DNA of 64,000 nucleotides from Rothia nasisuis (GCF_928381405.1 NZ_CAKMSB010000009.1:47369-111368); one strand, 5' to 3'; positions 1 to 9,605 are shown, counted from the stretch's first letter. The notes: generated from the sequence alone by a model not told the origin. Numbers and translations: made by a program.

Positions 1-822
1 AATCAGGCGGCACACCACAAAAATCAGAAACGAGATAGTGGTGACGTAGGGGCTGATCGGCAGGGAACCAGCCAGGGCCAGCATAATGCCGCCTACCATT
101 GCCGTTTCAGCAAAGACCACCGATAGAATCAGAGCTTTGAGGGGCGATGCCGTTATCTGCAGGGCGGCAGCAGCCGGTGTAATCAGTAGAGCCAGCACCA
201 GTAAGGAGCCCACTACCTGCACTGATAGGGCCGTTGCGATGCCGAGCACCACCATAAAGGCAATAGATAACAGACGCAGGGGAACCCCTTTGGCGGCGGC
301 GACCACGGGGTCAAGTGAGGCAAACATGAGCGGGCGCCACATGAGTGCCAGCGCCGCAATAATGACTACACCGCCGATAATCATGGAGGTCAGCTGGGTA
401 GCATCAACCGAGACAATCTGACCGGTCAATAACGAGAACTTATTGGCGGCTCGCCCCGAATAGAGTGAGAGAAAAAGAATACCCAGGCCCAGGCCAAAGG
501 GCATCAGAGCCCCAATAATCGAATCATTCTCGTGGGCGCGGGCTCCCAGCAGAGCGATTAACAGGGCCGAGAAAATTGAGCCAATGAGTGATCCTGTGAC
601 CACGTTATACCCCAGCAGCAAAAAGAGGGCAGCACCTGCAAAAGACATCTCAGCGATTGCATGCACAGCAAAGGCGTGATGGCGGAGCATCACAAAAAGC
701 CCCACAAAGCCACCAATGATACCCAGAATTGCGCCGGCAATAATCGAGTGACTAAGCAGGGTGACGAGCTCGCCGTAGCGGTCAAAGACAAAAACCTTAT
801 CGAGAACATCAGACAGAGTCAT
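1..822 (-). CDS. znuB: Metal (zinc-type) ABC transporter permease, 3' end outside window
   Basis: The leftward reading frame is open from an ATG at 822 to the window edge, giving 274 residues without a stop. The translation is almost wholly hydrophobic, with at least seven membrane segments separated by short loops, and fits the ABC-3 permease family that moves Zn or Mn through the membrane with a TroA-type binding protein. The start codon overlaps the stop of the upstream ATPase gene (ATGA), which indicates translational coupling. The gene closes a binding protein-ATPase-permease operon. Zinc rather than manganese is inferred only from the Zur-like dyad in front of the operon. The C terminus is missing. 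Confidence 0.9.
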   Translation of the reverse strand, partial: MTLSDVLDKVFVFDRYGELVTLLSHSIIAGAILGIIGGFVGLFVMLRHHAFAVHAIAEMSFAGAALFLLLGYNVVTGSLIGSIFSALLIALLGARAHENDSIIGALMPFGLGLGILFLSLYSGRAANKFSLLTGQIVSVDATQLTSMIIGGVVIIAALALMWRPLMFASLDPVVAAAKGVPLRLLSIAFMVVLGIATALSVQVVGSLLVLALLITPAAAALQITASPLKALILSVVFAETAMVGGIMLALAGSLPISPYVTTISFLIFVVCRLI

Positions 823-1691
823 CGGGTCAAAGCCCCCTTCGAACCGAGCAAGGCGGCACCGGAAAGGGCTGGCTCGCCCATATCCGGTGCACAGTGGTGA
901 TCGCCGCCGTGTTCTCCGCCAACCACCACATAACGGCCGTTAGTTTGAATAACCGAAACGGATGTCTGGTAGAGGTCGGTCAGCACCTCGGTACGCATGA
1001 CCTGCGGCACCGACCCCACAGTAAAGCGTCCGCCTGCCAGATAGAGCAGGCGGTCAACATGGTCGATAATGGGGTTAATCTCATGAGTTACAAAGATGAC
1101 GGTGGCCCCCTGATCCCTGTTGCAGCGGTGAATGAGCTCAGAAACCGCGTACTGGTGGTTCAAATCAAGGGAGAGTAAGGCCTCATCAGCCAGAATAATC
1201 TTGGGATCATTAGCCAGAGCCTGGGCAATGCGCAACCGTTGTTGTTCACCACCTGAGAGCAGGCCAACCGGCACCTTCGCGTAATCGCTAGCGCCCACGG
1301 CCTCAAGAAGCTCATCGACCTTGCTCCGGTAGGCCCGGGTTTTCAGGCGGAAGCCCCAACGGTGCCCGTCCACGCCCAAACCCACAAAGTCGCGGGCTCG
1401 CAGGGGCATTTCGGTGCCAATTGCCCTCTGTTGCGGAATGTAGCCAAGTGCCGGGTTGCCGAGTGTTGCCGGTGCTCCCAGCACAGAGATACGCCCCTGG
1501 CTGAGCTGGGTCAGGCCTAGCACCACCTTGATAAAGGTAGATTTGCCTGACCCGTTCGGGCCCAGCACCGCAAAGTATTCGCCTCGCTCGATGGTCAGAT
1601 CAAGGCCCTGCCAGAGAGTGCGGTGACCAAAGGAAAGCCCGCCCCCGGTGACTTCAAGGGCAGGGGCGAGCTGAGAAGAAGATGAAGCCAT
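819..1691 (-). CDS. znuC: Metal (zinc-type) ABC transporter ATP-binding protein
   Basis: This 290-residue protein is the energising subunit of the importer. It has a Walker A motif GPNGSGKS at residues 44-51, a Q-loop, an ABC signature LLSGGEQQRLRIAQAL near residue 145 and a Walker B that reads ILADEALLSLD. The usual DEP after Walker B is DEA here, a small departure that should not abolish ATPase activity because the catalytic Glu is kept. The switch His is in VTHEIN. It lies 5 nt downstream of the binding-protein gene and overlaps the permease start by 4 nt, so the three genes form one leftward operon. Confidence 0.93.
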   Translation of the reverse strand: MASSSSQLAPALEVTGGGLSFGHRTLWQGLDLTIERGEYFAVLGPNGSGKSTFIKVVLGLTQLSQGRISVLGAPATLGNPALGYIPQQRAIGTEMPLRARDFVGLGVDGHRWGFRLKTRAYRSKVDELLEAVGASDYAKVPVGLLSGGEQQRLRIAQALANDPKIILADEALLSLDLNHQYAVSELIHRCNRDQGATVIFVTHEINPIIDHVDRLLYLAGGRFTVGSVPQVMRTEVLTDLYQTSVSVIQTNGRYVVVGGEHGGDHHCAPDMGEPALSGAALLGSKGALTR

Positions 1692-1696
1692 AGGCT

Positions 1697-2659
1697 TTAT
1701 GCTACTGCCTTTTCTAGGTTGTCAATATTTGTGGTCATCCAGTCCAGGTAGCCGGTATTTTCGGGCAGAGTCTCGGTAAAGGAGACAGCTGGCACACCGG
1801 CCTCTCGTGCAAACGTGTAGATTTCGCTGGTCTGGGAAGTCTGGGTCTGCTCGTTGAAGGAGAGCAGGTCAACCGACCCATCGGTCAGGGTGTCCTTGAC
1901 CTCCTGAAGGGTCAGAGGAGCGATATCTGATTCGCTATCTACAGCCGCAGTTAGGTCACTAGGAGTTGCATCGCTAAAACCAGCGTCCTCGAGTAGGTAG
2001 CCTGAAACCGGCTCAGTTGCCAGGTAGGTCCGCTCCTCGGTGTTGATGGCCTCCAGCTGGGTGAGCAGGGTGTCAGCTTCACCGCTAAAAGCAGCGGCCG
2101 CCTGGGTGTAGGCATCGGCGTTAGCTGGATCAAGCTCACCCAAATCGGTTGCTATCTGATCAGCCACCTTCTTCATGGTATCAAGGTCATACCAGACGTG
2201 CTCATTGTAGGTGTGAACATGCTCCTCACCCTCTGCATGGTCGCCGTGTTCTTCGGCCATGTGGGCCAGATCTTCAGCGCTGAAGAGGTCAGAAAGTTCA
2301 ACGGCGTTAACCACCACCTGGTCTGGGTTATCGGCACCGGCCATATCGGTGAGGAAGGTATCGTATCCGCCGCCGTTGACCACGACCAGGTCGGCGTCTT
2401 TGACAGTTAGACGATCCTGACTGCTGGCCTCATAGGAGTGGGGATCAACAGCTGTTGAGGCAATCAGCGGAGTAACTTCCACTTTGTCACCACCGACAGC
2501 TTTGACCAGGTCGGCATAGACGTCGGTGGTGGTGACGATTTTAAGCGCACCGTCATCGGACGCAGCAGAGCTACTTGCTGCGGTATCACCGGTGCCGCAA
2601 GCGGCTAGGGCCAGCACAGATACGGTGCTGAGCGCAAGAGTGGTCAGAGCTTTTTTCAT
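1697..2659 (-). CDS. znuA: Metal ABC transporter substrate-binding lipoprotein (ZnuA/TroA family)
   Basis: The 320-residue protein starts with a lipoprotein signal (MKKAL, hydrophobic stretch, lipobox ALAAC with Cys21) and is expected to be anchored on the outer face of the membrane. It follows the cluster-A-I metal-binding fold, with a helix-linker-helix between two lobes. A short acidic, His-rich loop at about residues 135-158 (EEHGDHAEGEEHVH) is typical of zinc-binding rather than manganese-binding members. It is the first gene of the operon with znuC and znuB. The dyad at 2712-2726 lies about 55-65 nt upstream of the start codon, where it would overlap the promoter. Confidence 0.92.
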   Translation of the reverse strand: MKKALTTLALSTVSVLALAACGTGDTAASSSAASDDGALKIVTTTDVYADLVKAVGGDKVEVTPLIASTAVDPHSYEASSQDRLTVKDADLVVVNGGGYDTFLTDMAGADNPDQVVVNAVELSDLFSAEDLAHMAEEHGDHAEGEEHVHTYNEHVWYDLDTMKKVADQIATDLGELDPANADAYTQAAAAFSGEADTLLTQLEAINTEERTYLATEPVSGYLLEDAGFSDATPSDLTAAVDSESDIAPLTLQEVKDTLTDGSVDLLSFNEQTQTSQTSEIYTFAREAGVPAVSFTETLPENTGYLDWMTTNIDNLEKAVA

Positions 2660-2711
2660 GGCTTTCTTTCTGGACGCTTGGGGTTAGCTACCCTGCCAGC
2701 CTACCTCTAAC

Positions 2712-2726
2712 TGCGAATGATTCGCA
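2712..2726. promoter_or_regulatory. Putative Zur operator upstream of znuACB
   Basis: TGCGAATGATTCGCA is a perfect inverted repeat (six-base arms, three-base centre). Its layout and ATGAT centre resemble actinobacterial Zur boxes (TGAAAATGATTTTCA type). It lies upstream of the first gene of a zinc-type importer. Binding by Zur is an inference, and the regulator gene is not in this window. Confidence 0.55.
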
Positions 2727-2753
2727 AATAAGAGAATTGGGGGCTAACCAAAG

Positions 2754-2780
2754 CCGCCTCCTCCTGCACAGGAGGGGCGG
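2754..2780 (-). terminator. Terminator of the CorC-like operon
   Basis: The leftward strand reads CCGCC-CCTCCTG-TG-CAGGAGG-A-GGCGG, a GC-rich hairpin with one bulge, followed by CTTTGGTT. It lies 30 nt past the stop of the CorC-like gene and separates that operon from the znu promoter. Confidence 0.6.
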
Positions 2781-2809
2781 TGAGCGTCCCGGTGACAGCG
2801 AACCGCTAG

Positions 2810-3895
2810 CTAGTCGCTCACCTGCCTGGAGGCAGCTTCAGTACGGCGGCGAACGTGTTCCTGGGTGGTGTCTTTAATTTCACCGACCAGCTCTTCGAGA
2901 ACGTCCTCAAGGAAGAGTACGCCTACGCTCACCCCATCACCGTTGACCACGTGAGACACGTGGGCACGGTTGCGTTGCATGGTGGCTAGAGCATCGTCTA
3001 TTTCGGTTTCAGGTTTGACAATGGACATCTGACGAAGCTTTGACCAGGCAATAGGCTGATCCATGCGCTCGGACTCGTAGACAAGAGCGTCCTTAAGGTG
3101 CAGGTAGCCCATGTAGGTGCCGTCAGCCTCATCCTGCATCACAAACCGAGAATAGCCGGTGTGGGCTACAGCTTTTTCGAGCTCGACAGGGGTGCAGGGA
3201 AAGGTCATGGTGACGAGCTTGTCGCTGGGAACCATGATGTCGGCAACGGTCTTCGTGCTGAATTCCAGAGCGCCCGAGAGTACACCGGAGCCATCGTCCA
3301 CGGTACCCTCGGCCGTGGACTGGGCAACAATATTTTGCAGCTCATCGAGGGTAAAAGTGGAGGCGACCTCAGCCTTGGGCTCAACTTTCATCAGGCGCAA
3401 GATATGATCGGCAATCCAGTTGAGCAACCCGACCAGGGGTTTGAGGATGCGTGAGAGAGCTACCAGGGAGGGGGCAATCCAGAGGGCTACGCCCTTGGCC
3501 GCCAGAGACACAGCAGCGTTCTTGGGCACCATCTCACCAAAAATGACATGCAGGTAGGTCACCAGGACAAGCGCGAAGATGAAGGCTAGTGCACTGGCTA
3601 CCTCATAGGGGATGCCCCACGATTCAAGAGGAGCTGCGACCAGGTGGTGGATGGCCGGCTCTGAAACGTTCAGAATCAGAAGCGAGCAGACTGTAATGCC
3701 CAGCTGACAGGTAGCCAGCATGAGCGAGACGTTCTCGAGGGCGTACAGGGTGGTGACTGCACGCTTGTCCCCCGACTCGGCCAGCGGCTCAATCTGGGAG
3801 CGGCGGGTTGACATGATCGCAAACTCAGCGCCCACAAAGTAGGCGTTGCCGGCCAGCAGCACAAAGAGGAAGGCAATAGCTACCCAGTCGTTCAT
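2810..3895 (-). CDS. CNNM/CorC-type membrane protein with CBS domains (short paralogue)
   Basis: The 361-residue protein begins with a DUF21 (CNNM) transmembrane domain of four hydrophobic segments over about residues 1-190, followed by a CBS pair (about 200-330) and a short basic tail. It lacks the C-terminal CorC_HlyC transporter-associated domain that its upstream neighbour has. The family is linked to Mg/Co efflux or ion homeostasis, and the old label hemolysin is not meaningful here. Its ATG overlaps the stop of the upstream paralogue by 4 nt (ATGA), so the two are co-translated and may form a heteromer, as is common for tandem CNNM genes in actinobacteria. Confidence 0.88.
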   Translation of the reverse strand: MNDWVAIAFLFVLLAGNAYFVGAEFAIMSTRRSQIEPLAESGDKRAVTTLYALENVSLMLATCQLGITVCSLLILNVSEPAIHHLVAAPLESWGIPYEVASALAFIFALVLVTYLHVIFGEMVPKNAAVSLAAKGVALWIAPSLVALSRILKPLVGLLNWIADHILRLMKVEPKAEVASTFTLDELQNIVAQSTAEGTVDDGSGVLSGALEFSTKTVADIMVPSDKLVTMTFPCTPVELEKAVAHTGYSRFVMQDEADGTYMGYLHLKDALVYESERMDQPIAWSKLRQMSIVKPETEIDDALATMQRNRAHVSHVVNGDGVSVGVLFLEDVLEELVGEIKDTTQEHVRRRTEAASRQVSD

Positions 3896-5259
3896 TGGCG
3901 GGCCTCCTTGCGGGTTACGGCCAAGCTGGCTGAGGCATTAGCTGCTACACCGCCGGCCTGATTTTCTGGTGTATAGCGCAGACGGTCCACGCGGCGCTGT
4001 TCCATTTTTTCAACCCGCAGACGGCCACCGGCCACGGGAACGACGTCGCCGGTTTCAGGCACACGCCCCAGGCGATCCATCATGAAGCCACCCATGGTTT
4101 CGTAAGCGGGGTCATCTTCCACGTCCAAGGAGCCAACGTAGTCTTTAATCTCATCAGGGCGAAGAAGACCGGAAAAGAGGTAGTCACCGTTACCCATGCG
4201 TAGGGGGCGTTCATCGAGGGCATTTGTGTCATGTTCGTCGGAGACTTCACCCACTATTTCTTCAACCAGGTCTTCGAGCGTGGTGATACCGGCAGTACCG
4301 CCGTACTCGTCCAGCACGATTGCCAGCTGCAGGGCGCCTTCGCGCAGCTGCATGAGCAGGGAGTCAAGGTGGACTGTTTCGGGAACCTGAAGGACGTCTT
4401 CCATCAGGGTTCCGGCCTGGAGGGTAGCACGCTTGTCGAGAGGCAGGCCCACAGCTTTTTTCACGTGAATGACTCCCACGATGTTGTCTTGGTCCTCACG
4501 GTAGAGAGGAAAGCGGGAATGCCCGGTAGTGCGGGCCAGCTCTATCACGTCGCTGACGGGCGCGGTATCTTCAAGCATGCTCACCTTACGGCGGGGTGTC
4601 ATAACGTCGGCTGCGGTGAGCTCAGCGAACGAAAGGGTTTTATCCACGAAGCGGGCGGTATCTGAATCCAGGGTGCCCAGGTCTGCCGAGCGGCGCACCA
4701 TGGACGAGAGTTCTTCGGGTGAGCGCGCAGCCGAGAGTTCCTCTTTGGCTTCCATACCAAAGCGGTGCAGAATCCAGTTGGCTGACCCATTGGCGGTACG
4801 TACCACGGGGCCCATCACCGCGGTAAAAATGAGCTGGGCTGGGGCCAGCAGGCGGGCAATACGGTAGGGTTCGGCAATAGCCAGGTTTTTAGGAACCAGT
4901 TCACCAATGATCATGGAGAGCAGGGTTGCGATGCCCATAGAGAAAATGAGGGTTATGGCCGAGGCCAAACTTTCACCCAGCCCCCACCCGGCGATGGTGT
5001 CTCCAGCGAGAGAATTAATGCCTGTGTCAAGGGTGTAGCCGGTGAGTAGGGTGGTCAGGGTGATGCCCAACTGGCAGCTGGAAAGCTGGGTAGAAAGTGA
5101 CCTGAGACAGGCCAGCACTTTTTCTCCGGCGCGATCGCCACGGTCAATTTCTTGCTGCACCTTAGACTGATCAAGGGCAACCAGGGAAAACTCGACGGCT
5201 ACGAAAAAACCGGTGCCCAGTATGAGCACAAAACCGATGATAAGCAGGAGCCAGTCCAT
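3892..5259 (-). CDS. CNNM/CorC-type membrane protein with CBS and CorC_HlyC domains
   Basis: The 455-residue protein has an N-terminal DUF21 domain with four membrane segments (about 1-195), two CBS motifs (about 215-340, including [10 protein letters not shown] and the [19 protein letters not shown] signature) and a C-terminal CorC_HlyC domain (about 355-440). It is predicted to act in Mg2+/Co2+ extrusion or in membrane ion homeostasis. It precedes the shorter paralogue with a 4-nt overlap. A small ORF ends 1 nt before its ATG, so its translation may depend on reinitiation. Confidence 0.9.
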   Translation of the reverse strand: MDWLLLIIGFVLILGTGFFVAVEFSLVALDQSKVQQEIDRGDRAGEKVLACLRSLSTQLSSCQLGITLTTLLTGYTLDTGINSLAGDTIAGWGLGESLASAITLIFSMGIATLLSMIIGELVPKNLAIAEPYRIARLLAPAQLIFTAVMGPVVRTANGSANWILHRFGMEAKEELSAARSPEELSSMVRRSADLGTLDSDTARFVDKTLSFAELTAADVMTPRRKVSMLEDTAPVSDVIELARTTGHSRFPLYREDQDNIVGVIHVKKAVGLPLDKRATLQAGTLMEDVLQVPETVHLDSLLMQLREGALQLAIVLDEYGGTAGITTLEDLVEEIVGEVSDEHDTNALDERPLRMGNGDYLFSGLLRPDEIKDYVGSLDVEDDPAYETMGGFMMDRLGRVPETGDVVPVAGGRLRVEKMEQRRVDRLRYTPENQAGGVAANASASLAVTRKEARQ

Positions 5260-5260
5260 G

Positions 5261-5407
5261 TTATCGGATCACCGCCTGGCTGTGCCGGGGCGCCAGCTGG
5301 TGGAACACGGTGGTGGGTATAAGGACGCCCGCGCCGAAGCGGTCTTTGAATGCGCTGATATGCTCGCGGGATTGCCCGGGTGGGCAACTACTAGAGGGGT
5401 CTTCCAT
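5261..5407 (-). CDS. Possible 48-residue leader protein of the CorC-like operon
   Basis: A leftward frame runs from an ATG at 5407 to TAA at 5261-5263, and the next gene's ATG follows after one base. About three quarters of its third codon positions are G or C, as in the neighbouring genes. A -10 hexamer TAGAAT ends 8 nt before the ATG, so the mRNA would be leaderless or nearly so. I do not recognise the product (MEDPSSSCPPG... ending SQAVIR). It has no membrane segment. It could be a real small protein, a leader peptide that couples translation of the CorC-like gene, or chance. Confidence 0.35.
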   Translation of the reverse strand: MEDPSSSCPPGQSREHISAFKDRFGAGVLIPTTVFHQLAPRHSQAVIR

Positions 5408-5415
5408 AGTGGTCA

Positions 5416-5421
5416 ATTCTA
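5416..5421 (-). promoter_or_regulatory. Promoter -10 box for the CorC-like operon
   Basis: TAGAAT on the leftward strand lies 8 nt before the ATG of the small ORF and about 155 nt before the CorC-like gene. No convincing -35 is seen, which is usual for leaderless actinobacterial promoters. Confidence 0.45.
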
Positions 5422-5516
5422 GCGAATTTTAAGGGGCTACTCTGCGGGCCCCTTTTCACCCCGTGCGAAATGTGGGGTTCCTGACCAGCAGACAATATGT
5501 CATACAAGGTAGTCCG

Positions 5517-5546
5517 TTGGACTCCCGCCCCCAACACTTCTACACT
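5517..5546 (+). promoter_or_regulatory. Promoter of kgd
   Basis: TTGGAC (5517-5522) and TACACT (5541-5546) are separated by 18 nt and match the housekeeping sigma consensus. Transcription would start near 5553, which gives kgd a leader of about 110 nt. I see no clear riboswitch in that leader. Confidence 0.6.
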
Positions 5547-5662
5547 AGACAGAGGTATGCGGTACATCACGCACGCGCCGGTGCGGGTGATGCTCCGCCG
5601 TCACCGGTGCCAAACGAGGCTTTGGCATTTAGCAATCACACGACATGGAAGAGGCGTAGACA

Positions 5663-8600
5663 GTGCCAAACCAGCCAGAACATACGGTCCCCGAAGAATT
5701 TGCGGGCAACGAGTGGCTCGTCGAGGAGCTCTTTGAAAAGTTTGAGCAAGACCGCAATTCGGTAGATCAAAAATGGTGGCCCTTGTTCGACCAGTGGTCA
5801 GGCTCAACCACCGTCTCCACCAACCGGGGTGGCCCTGCAAAGGAGCAGGTTGCCTCAGACCAGAAGCCAGCCAGAACCCCCAAACCCGCACCCGACGCTA
5901 CACGGGAACCAGCCCCTGAAGCAGACCCCAAGGCCGCGCCTGATACTAAACCCACCGCAGCCCAGCCCACAGCATCCACGCCTGCCGCAGCCCAGGTAAA
6001 AGCCCACACACCCCCATCATCAAAGGAAGCCCCAGTGAGCGATGCTCCTGCAGAAGACCAGATTATTACCCTGCGAGGCCCCGCCAAGGCAGTAGCCAGC
6101 AACATGGATGAGTCGCTGACGGTTCCCACCGCGACCACCGTCCGCGCCATTCCCGCCAAGCTACTCATCGACAACCGCACCGAGATTAACAGTTACCTGG
6201 CTCGTACCCGAGGCGGCAAGGTCTCCTTCACCCACATCATCGGCTACGCCATCATCCGTGCCCTGGCTAACTTCCCCTCGATGAACGTCTCCTACGGAGA
6301 GGATGCCAAGGGTAAGCCGGCCGCGATTCAGCACGCCCACATCAACTTTGGTCTGGCCATTGACCTGCCCCGCCCCGACGGCTCTCGCAGCCTGGTCGTC
6401 CCCAACATCAAGAAGGCTGAGAATCTCTCCTTCTCAGAGTTCTGGGAGGCCTACAACGACATCGTCAAGCGCGGCCGCGAGGGCAAGCTCGGTGTCGAGG
6501 ACTTCGCCGGCACCACTGTCTCGCTGACCAACCCCGGCGGTATCGGCACCGTCCACTCGGTACCCCGCCTCTCTAAGGGCCAGGCTGCCATCATCGGTGC
6601 CGGTGCCCTCGACTACCCCGCCGAATACCGCGGTGCCTCAGAAAAAATTGTGGCCCGCAACGGTATCTCTAAGATCCTGACTCTGACCTCAACTTACGAC
6701 CACAGAGTCATCCAGGGTGCAGGGTCCGGTGAGTTCCTCAAAATCGTTGAGCACTACCTGCTTGGCGGTGACGGCTTCTACGACCAGATTTTCGAAGACC
6801 TACGCATCCCCTTCGAGCCCGTCCGCTGGGCCCGCGATAACCAGATTAACCCCGAATCTGAAATCTCTAAGGTTGCCCGCATCCAGCAGCTCATTCACGC
6901 TTTCCGTGTGCGCGGCCACCTTATTGCCCAGACCAACCCCATCGGTTATCAGATGCTCTCGCACCCCGACCTGCGCCTGGAAAACTACGGCCTGACCCTC
7001 TGGGATCTTGACCGTTACTGGCCCACCGGAGGCTTCGGGGATAAAGAAACCCTGCCTCTGCGCACCATTCTGGGGCTCTTACGCGATGCCTACACCCGCA
7101 CCCTCGGTGTTGAGTACATGCATATTGAGACCCCCGAGGAGCGCCAGTGGTTCCAGGACCGGCTGGAGCACGGTTACACCAAGCCCTCTCGCGACGAACA
7201 GTTCCGTGTGCTGGGCACCCTCAACGCCGCCGAGGCTTTCGAGACCTTCCTGCAAACCAAGTACCTGGGCCAAAAGCGCTTCTCGCTCGAGGGCGGCGAG
7301 TCGCTCATTCCGCTCCTGGATTCTGTTATTTCGGAGGCAGCCGATGCCGGTCTCTCCGGGGTAGGTATCGGTATGGCCCACCGTGGCCGCCTGAACGTAC
7401 TGACCAACATCGCAGGTAAGTCTTATGCCCAGATTTTCCGTGAATTCGAAGGCCAGATGGATCCCCGCCTGACCGGGGGCTCCGGTGACGTGAAGTACCA
7501 CCTGGGTACCGAAGGTCTTTTCACCTCGCACAACGGCAACCAAACCCAGGTCTACCTGGCAGCCAACCCTTCCCACCTCGAAGCGGTCAATACCGTGCTG
7601 GAGGGCATCGTCCGTGCCAAGCAAGACACCCTGGCTGAGCAGGGCGTTACGGGCTTCCCGGTACTCCCCATCCTGGTTCATGGCGATGCTGCCTTCGCGG
7701 GTCAGGGCATCGTGCTCGAAACCCTACAGATGTCGCAGCTCGACGGTTACACCACCGGGGGTACCGTACACATCGTAGTCAACAACCAGGTCGGCTTCAC
7801 CACCACCCCGCGCGATGGGCGCACAGCTACCTATTCAACCGACGTAGCCCGCGCAATTCAGGCACCCGTACTCCACGTCAATGCCGATGACCCCGAGGCC
7901 GTCGTCCGAGCTGGCTCCATTGCTTTTGCCTACCGTCAGGCTTTCAAGAAGGACGTCGTCATCGACCTGGTCTGCTACCGCCGCCGCGGCCATAACGAGG
8001 CCGATGATCCTTCGATGACCCAGCCCAAGATGTACCAGCAGATTGAGCAGCTGCCCTCAACCCGCAAAATTTACACCGAGGCTCTGGTGGGTCGCGGTGA
8101 TATCTCGCAGGACGAGGCCGAGCGGGCTCTCAAGGACTACCAGTCTCGACTGGAGCAGATTTTCACCGAAACCCACGAGGCCCAGTCCTCCTCCGCTCCC
8201 CTGGTGACTGCCGATGCTGCCGCTGTTTCAAACATCGAACGGCCCGCAGCCCAGCAGAACGAAGACTCCGTCCAGGTGGCGGGCGAAACCTCTATCTCTG
8301 CTGAAACCCTGGCTCAGATTGGCCAGGCCTTCGGTAAGATTCCCGAAGGTTTCACCGTTCACAAGAAGCTCAAGAAGCTACTGGATCAGCGCGTCAAAAT
8401 GTCAACTGAGGGCGACATCAACTGGGGCTTCGGTGAGCTGGCCGCCTTTGCCTCCCTCCTCCTTGAAGGTCGCGATGTGCGCCTCACCGGTCAGGACGTT
8501 CAGCGCGGCACCTTCGTCCAGCGCCACTCCGTACTCCACGACTCTGTTACCGACGAAGAGTGGAACCCGCTGGCCCACCTCTCTGAGAACCAGGGAAGGT

Positions 8601-9439
8601 ACTTCATCTACAACTCTCTGCTCTCTGAATACGGTGTGATGGGCTTTGAGTACGGCTACTCCGTTGAGCGCCCCGACTCCCTGGTGCTCTGGGAGGCCCA
8701 GTTCGGCGATTTCGCCAATGGTGCCCAGACCATCGTTGATGAGTTCATCTCCTCTGCCGAGCAGAAGTGGGCTCAGCGTTCTTCACTGGTTCTGCTACTC
8801 CCCCACGGTTTTGAGGGGCAGGGGCCCGACCACTCTTCAGCCCGCATGGAGCGTTATCTGCAACTGTGTGCAGAAAACAACATGACCATAGCGGTGCCCT
8901 CAACCCCGGCCAACCACTTCCATCTGCTGCGCCGCCAGGCCCATTCCCGCCCCCACAAGCCGCTGATTGTTATCACGCCCAAGCAGCTACTCCGGCTCAA
9001 GGCTGCGGCCTCCTCCGTGGAAGACTTCACCCACGGCAGCTTCAAGCCCCTGATAGGAGACACAGCCGACCTCAACCCCAGCGAGGTGACCCGCCTTATC
9101 TTTGTCTCAGGCCGTCTCTACTATGACCTTGAGGCAGAGAGGGCCAAGCGAGATGACAAGGCCACTGCCATCGTCCGGGTAGAGCAGCTTTACCCGCTCC
9201 CCACCGCTGAAATTAAGGAACAAATCGCGGCCTACCCCAAGGCTGAACTGGTGTGGGCTCAGGACGAACCGGCCAACCAGGGCCAGTGGCCCTTCATGGC
9301 TGTCAATCTGTTGCCGCTCATTGACTACCGGATGAAGCTAATCTCACGCCCGGCATCAGCATCACCGGCAGCTGGCACCGGCAAACGCCACCAGCGCGAG
9401 CTTGACAACCTCATCTCAGAGGTCTTTGACCGCTCATAG
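5663..9439 (+). CDS. kgd: Multifunctional 2-oxoglutarate decarboxylase/dehydrogenase (E2-E1 fusion)
   Basis: The 1258-residue protein uses a GTG start. Residues 1-40 match the N-terminal segment of E1o. An Ala/Pro-rich linker follows (about 45-130), then an acyltransferase domain like the E2 catalytic core (about 135-365, ending DHRVIQGAGSGEF), then the thiamine-diphosphate E1 domains (about 390-1258, with GMAHRGRLNVL and HGDAAFAGQG). This is the actinobacterial KGD/OdhA fusion. It decarboxylates 2-oxoglutarate in the TCA cycle, passes the succinyl group to its own E2-like domain and works with a lipoyl E2/E3 encoded elsewhere. In relatives it is inhibited by the FHA protein GarA/OdhI; no such gene is here. 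Mycobacterial homologues are about the same length. It is monocistronic, with its own promoter and terminator. Confidence 0.97.
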   Translation: MPNQPEHTVPEEFAGNEWLVEELFEKFEQDRNSVDQKWWPLFDQWSGSTTVSTNRGGPAKEQVASDQKPARTPKPAPDATREPAPEADPKAAPDTKPTAAQPTASTPAAAQVKAHTPPSSKEAPVSDAPAEDQIITLRGPAKAVASNMDESLTVPTATTVRAIPAKLLIDNRTEINSYLARTRGGKVSFTHIIGYAIIRALANFPSMNVSYGEDAKGKPAAIQHAHINFGLAIDLPRPDGSRSLVVPNIKKAENLSFSEFWEAYNDIVKRGREGKLGVEDFAGTTVSLTNPGGIGTVHSVPRLSKGQAAIIGAGALDYPAEYRGASEKIVARNGISKILTLTSTYDHRVIQGAGSGEFLKIVEHYLLGGDGFYDQIFEDLRIPFEPVRWARDNQINPESEISKVARIQQLIHAFRVRGHLIAQTNPIGYQMLSHPDLRLENYGLTLWDLDRYWPTGGFGDKETLPLRTILGLLRDAYTRTLGVEYMHIETPEERQWFQDRLEHGYTKPSRDEQFRVLGTLNAAEAFETFLQTKYLGQKRFSLEGGESLIPLLDSVISEAADAGLSGVGIGMAHRGRLNVLTNIAGKSYAQIFREFEGQMDPRLTGGSGDVKYHLGTEGLFTSHNGNQTQVYLAANPSHLEAVNTVLEGIVRAKQDTLAEQGVTGFPVLPILVHGDAAFAGQGIVLETLQMSQLDGYTTGGTVHIVVNNQVGFTTTPRDGRTATYSTDVARAIQAPVLHVNADDPEAVVRAGSIAFAYRQAFKKDVVIDLVCYRRRGHNEADDPSMTQPKMYQQIEQLPSTRKIYTEALVGRGDISQDEAERALKDYQSRLEQIFTETHEAQSSSAPLVTADAAAVSNIERPAAQQNEDSVQVAGETSISAETLAQIGQAFGKIPEGFTVHKKLKKLLDQRVKMSTEGDINWGFGELAAFASLLLEGRDVRLTGQDVQRGTFVQRHSVLHDSVTDEEWNPLAHLSENQGRYFIYNSLLSEYGVMGFEYGYSVERPDSLVLWEAQFGDFANGAQTIVDEFISSAEQKWAQRSSLVLLLPHGFEGQGPDHSSARMERYLQLCAENNMTIAVPSTPANHFHLLRRQAHSRPHKPLIVITPKQLLRLKAAASSVEDFTHGSFKPLIGDTADLNPSEVTRLIFVSGRLYYDLEAERAKRDDKATAIVRVEQLYPLPTAEIKEQIAAYPKAELVWAQDEPANQGQWPFMAVNLLPLIDYRMKLISRPASASPAAGTGKRHQRELDNLISEVFDRS

Positions 9440-9457
9440 CCCCGGCGCCCTCTTCCG

Positions 9458-9496
9458 GTGCCCGAATCCCGTCCCGAGATTCGGGCACTGGCCTTT
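9458..9496 (+). terminator. Terminator after kgd
   Basis: GTGCCCGAATC (9458-9468) and GATTCGGGCAC (9478-9488) form an 11-bp stem, followed by TGGCCTTTT. Confidence 0.85.
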
Positions 9497-9605
9497 TATG
9501 GTGCGCCCGCCGTGCGCTGACCGGTTCCAGGGTTTAGACTAGAACAGAACGAAAACACCAAAGCTATGGGGCGATTACCGCCCCGAACCTTCTAGAAAGA
9601 AACAC

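Noticed and set aside
7079..7681. Leftward frame of 200 codons opposite kgd
   Set aside because: It is antisense to the conserved E1 domain of kgd, has no family pattern and no start signals.
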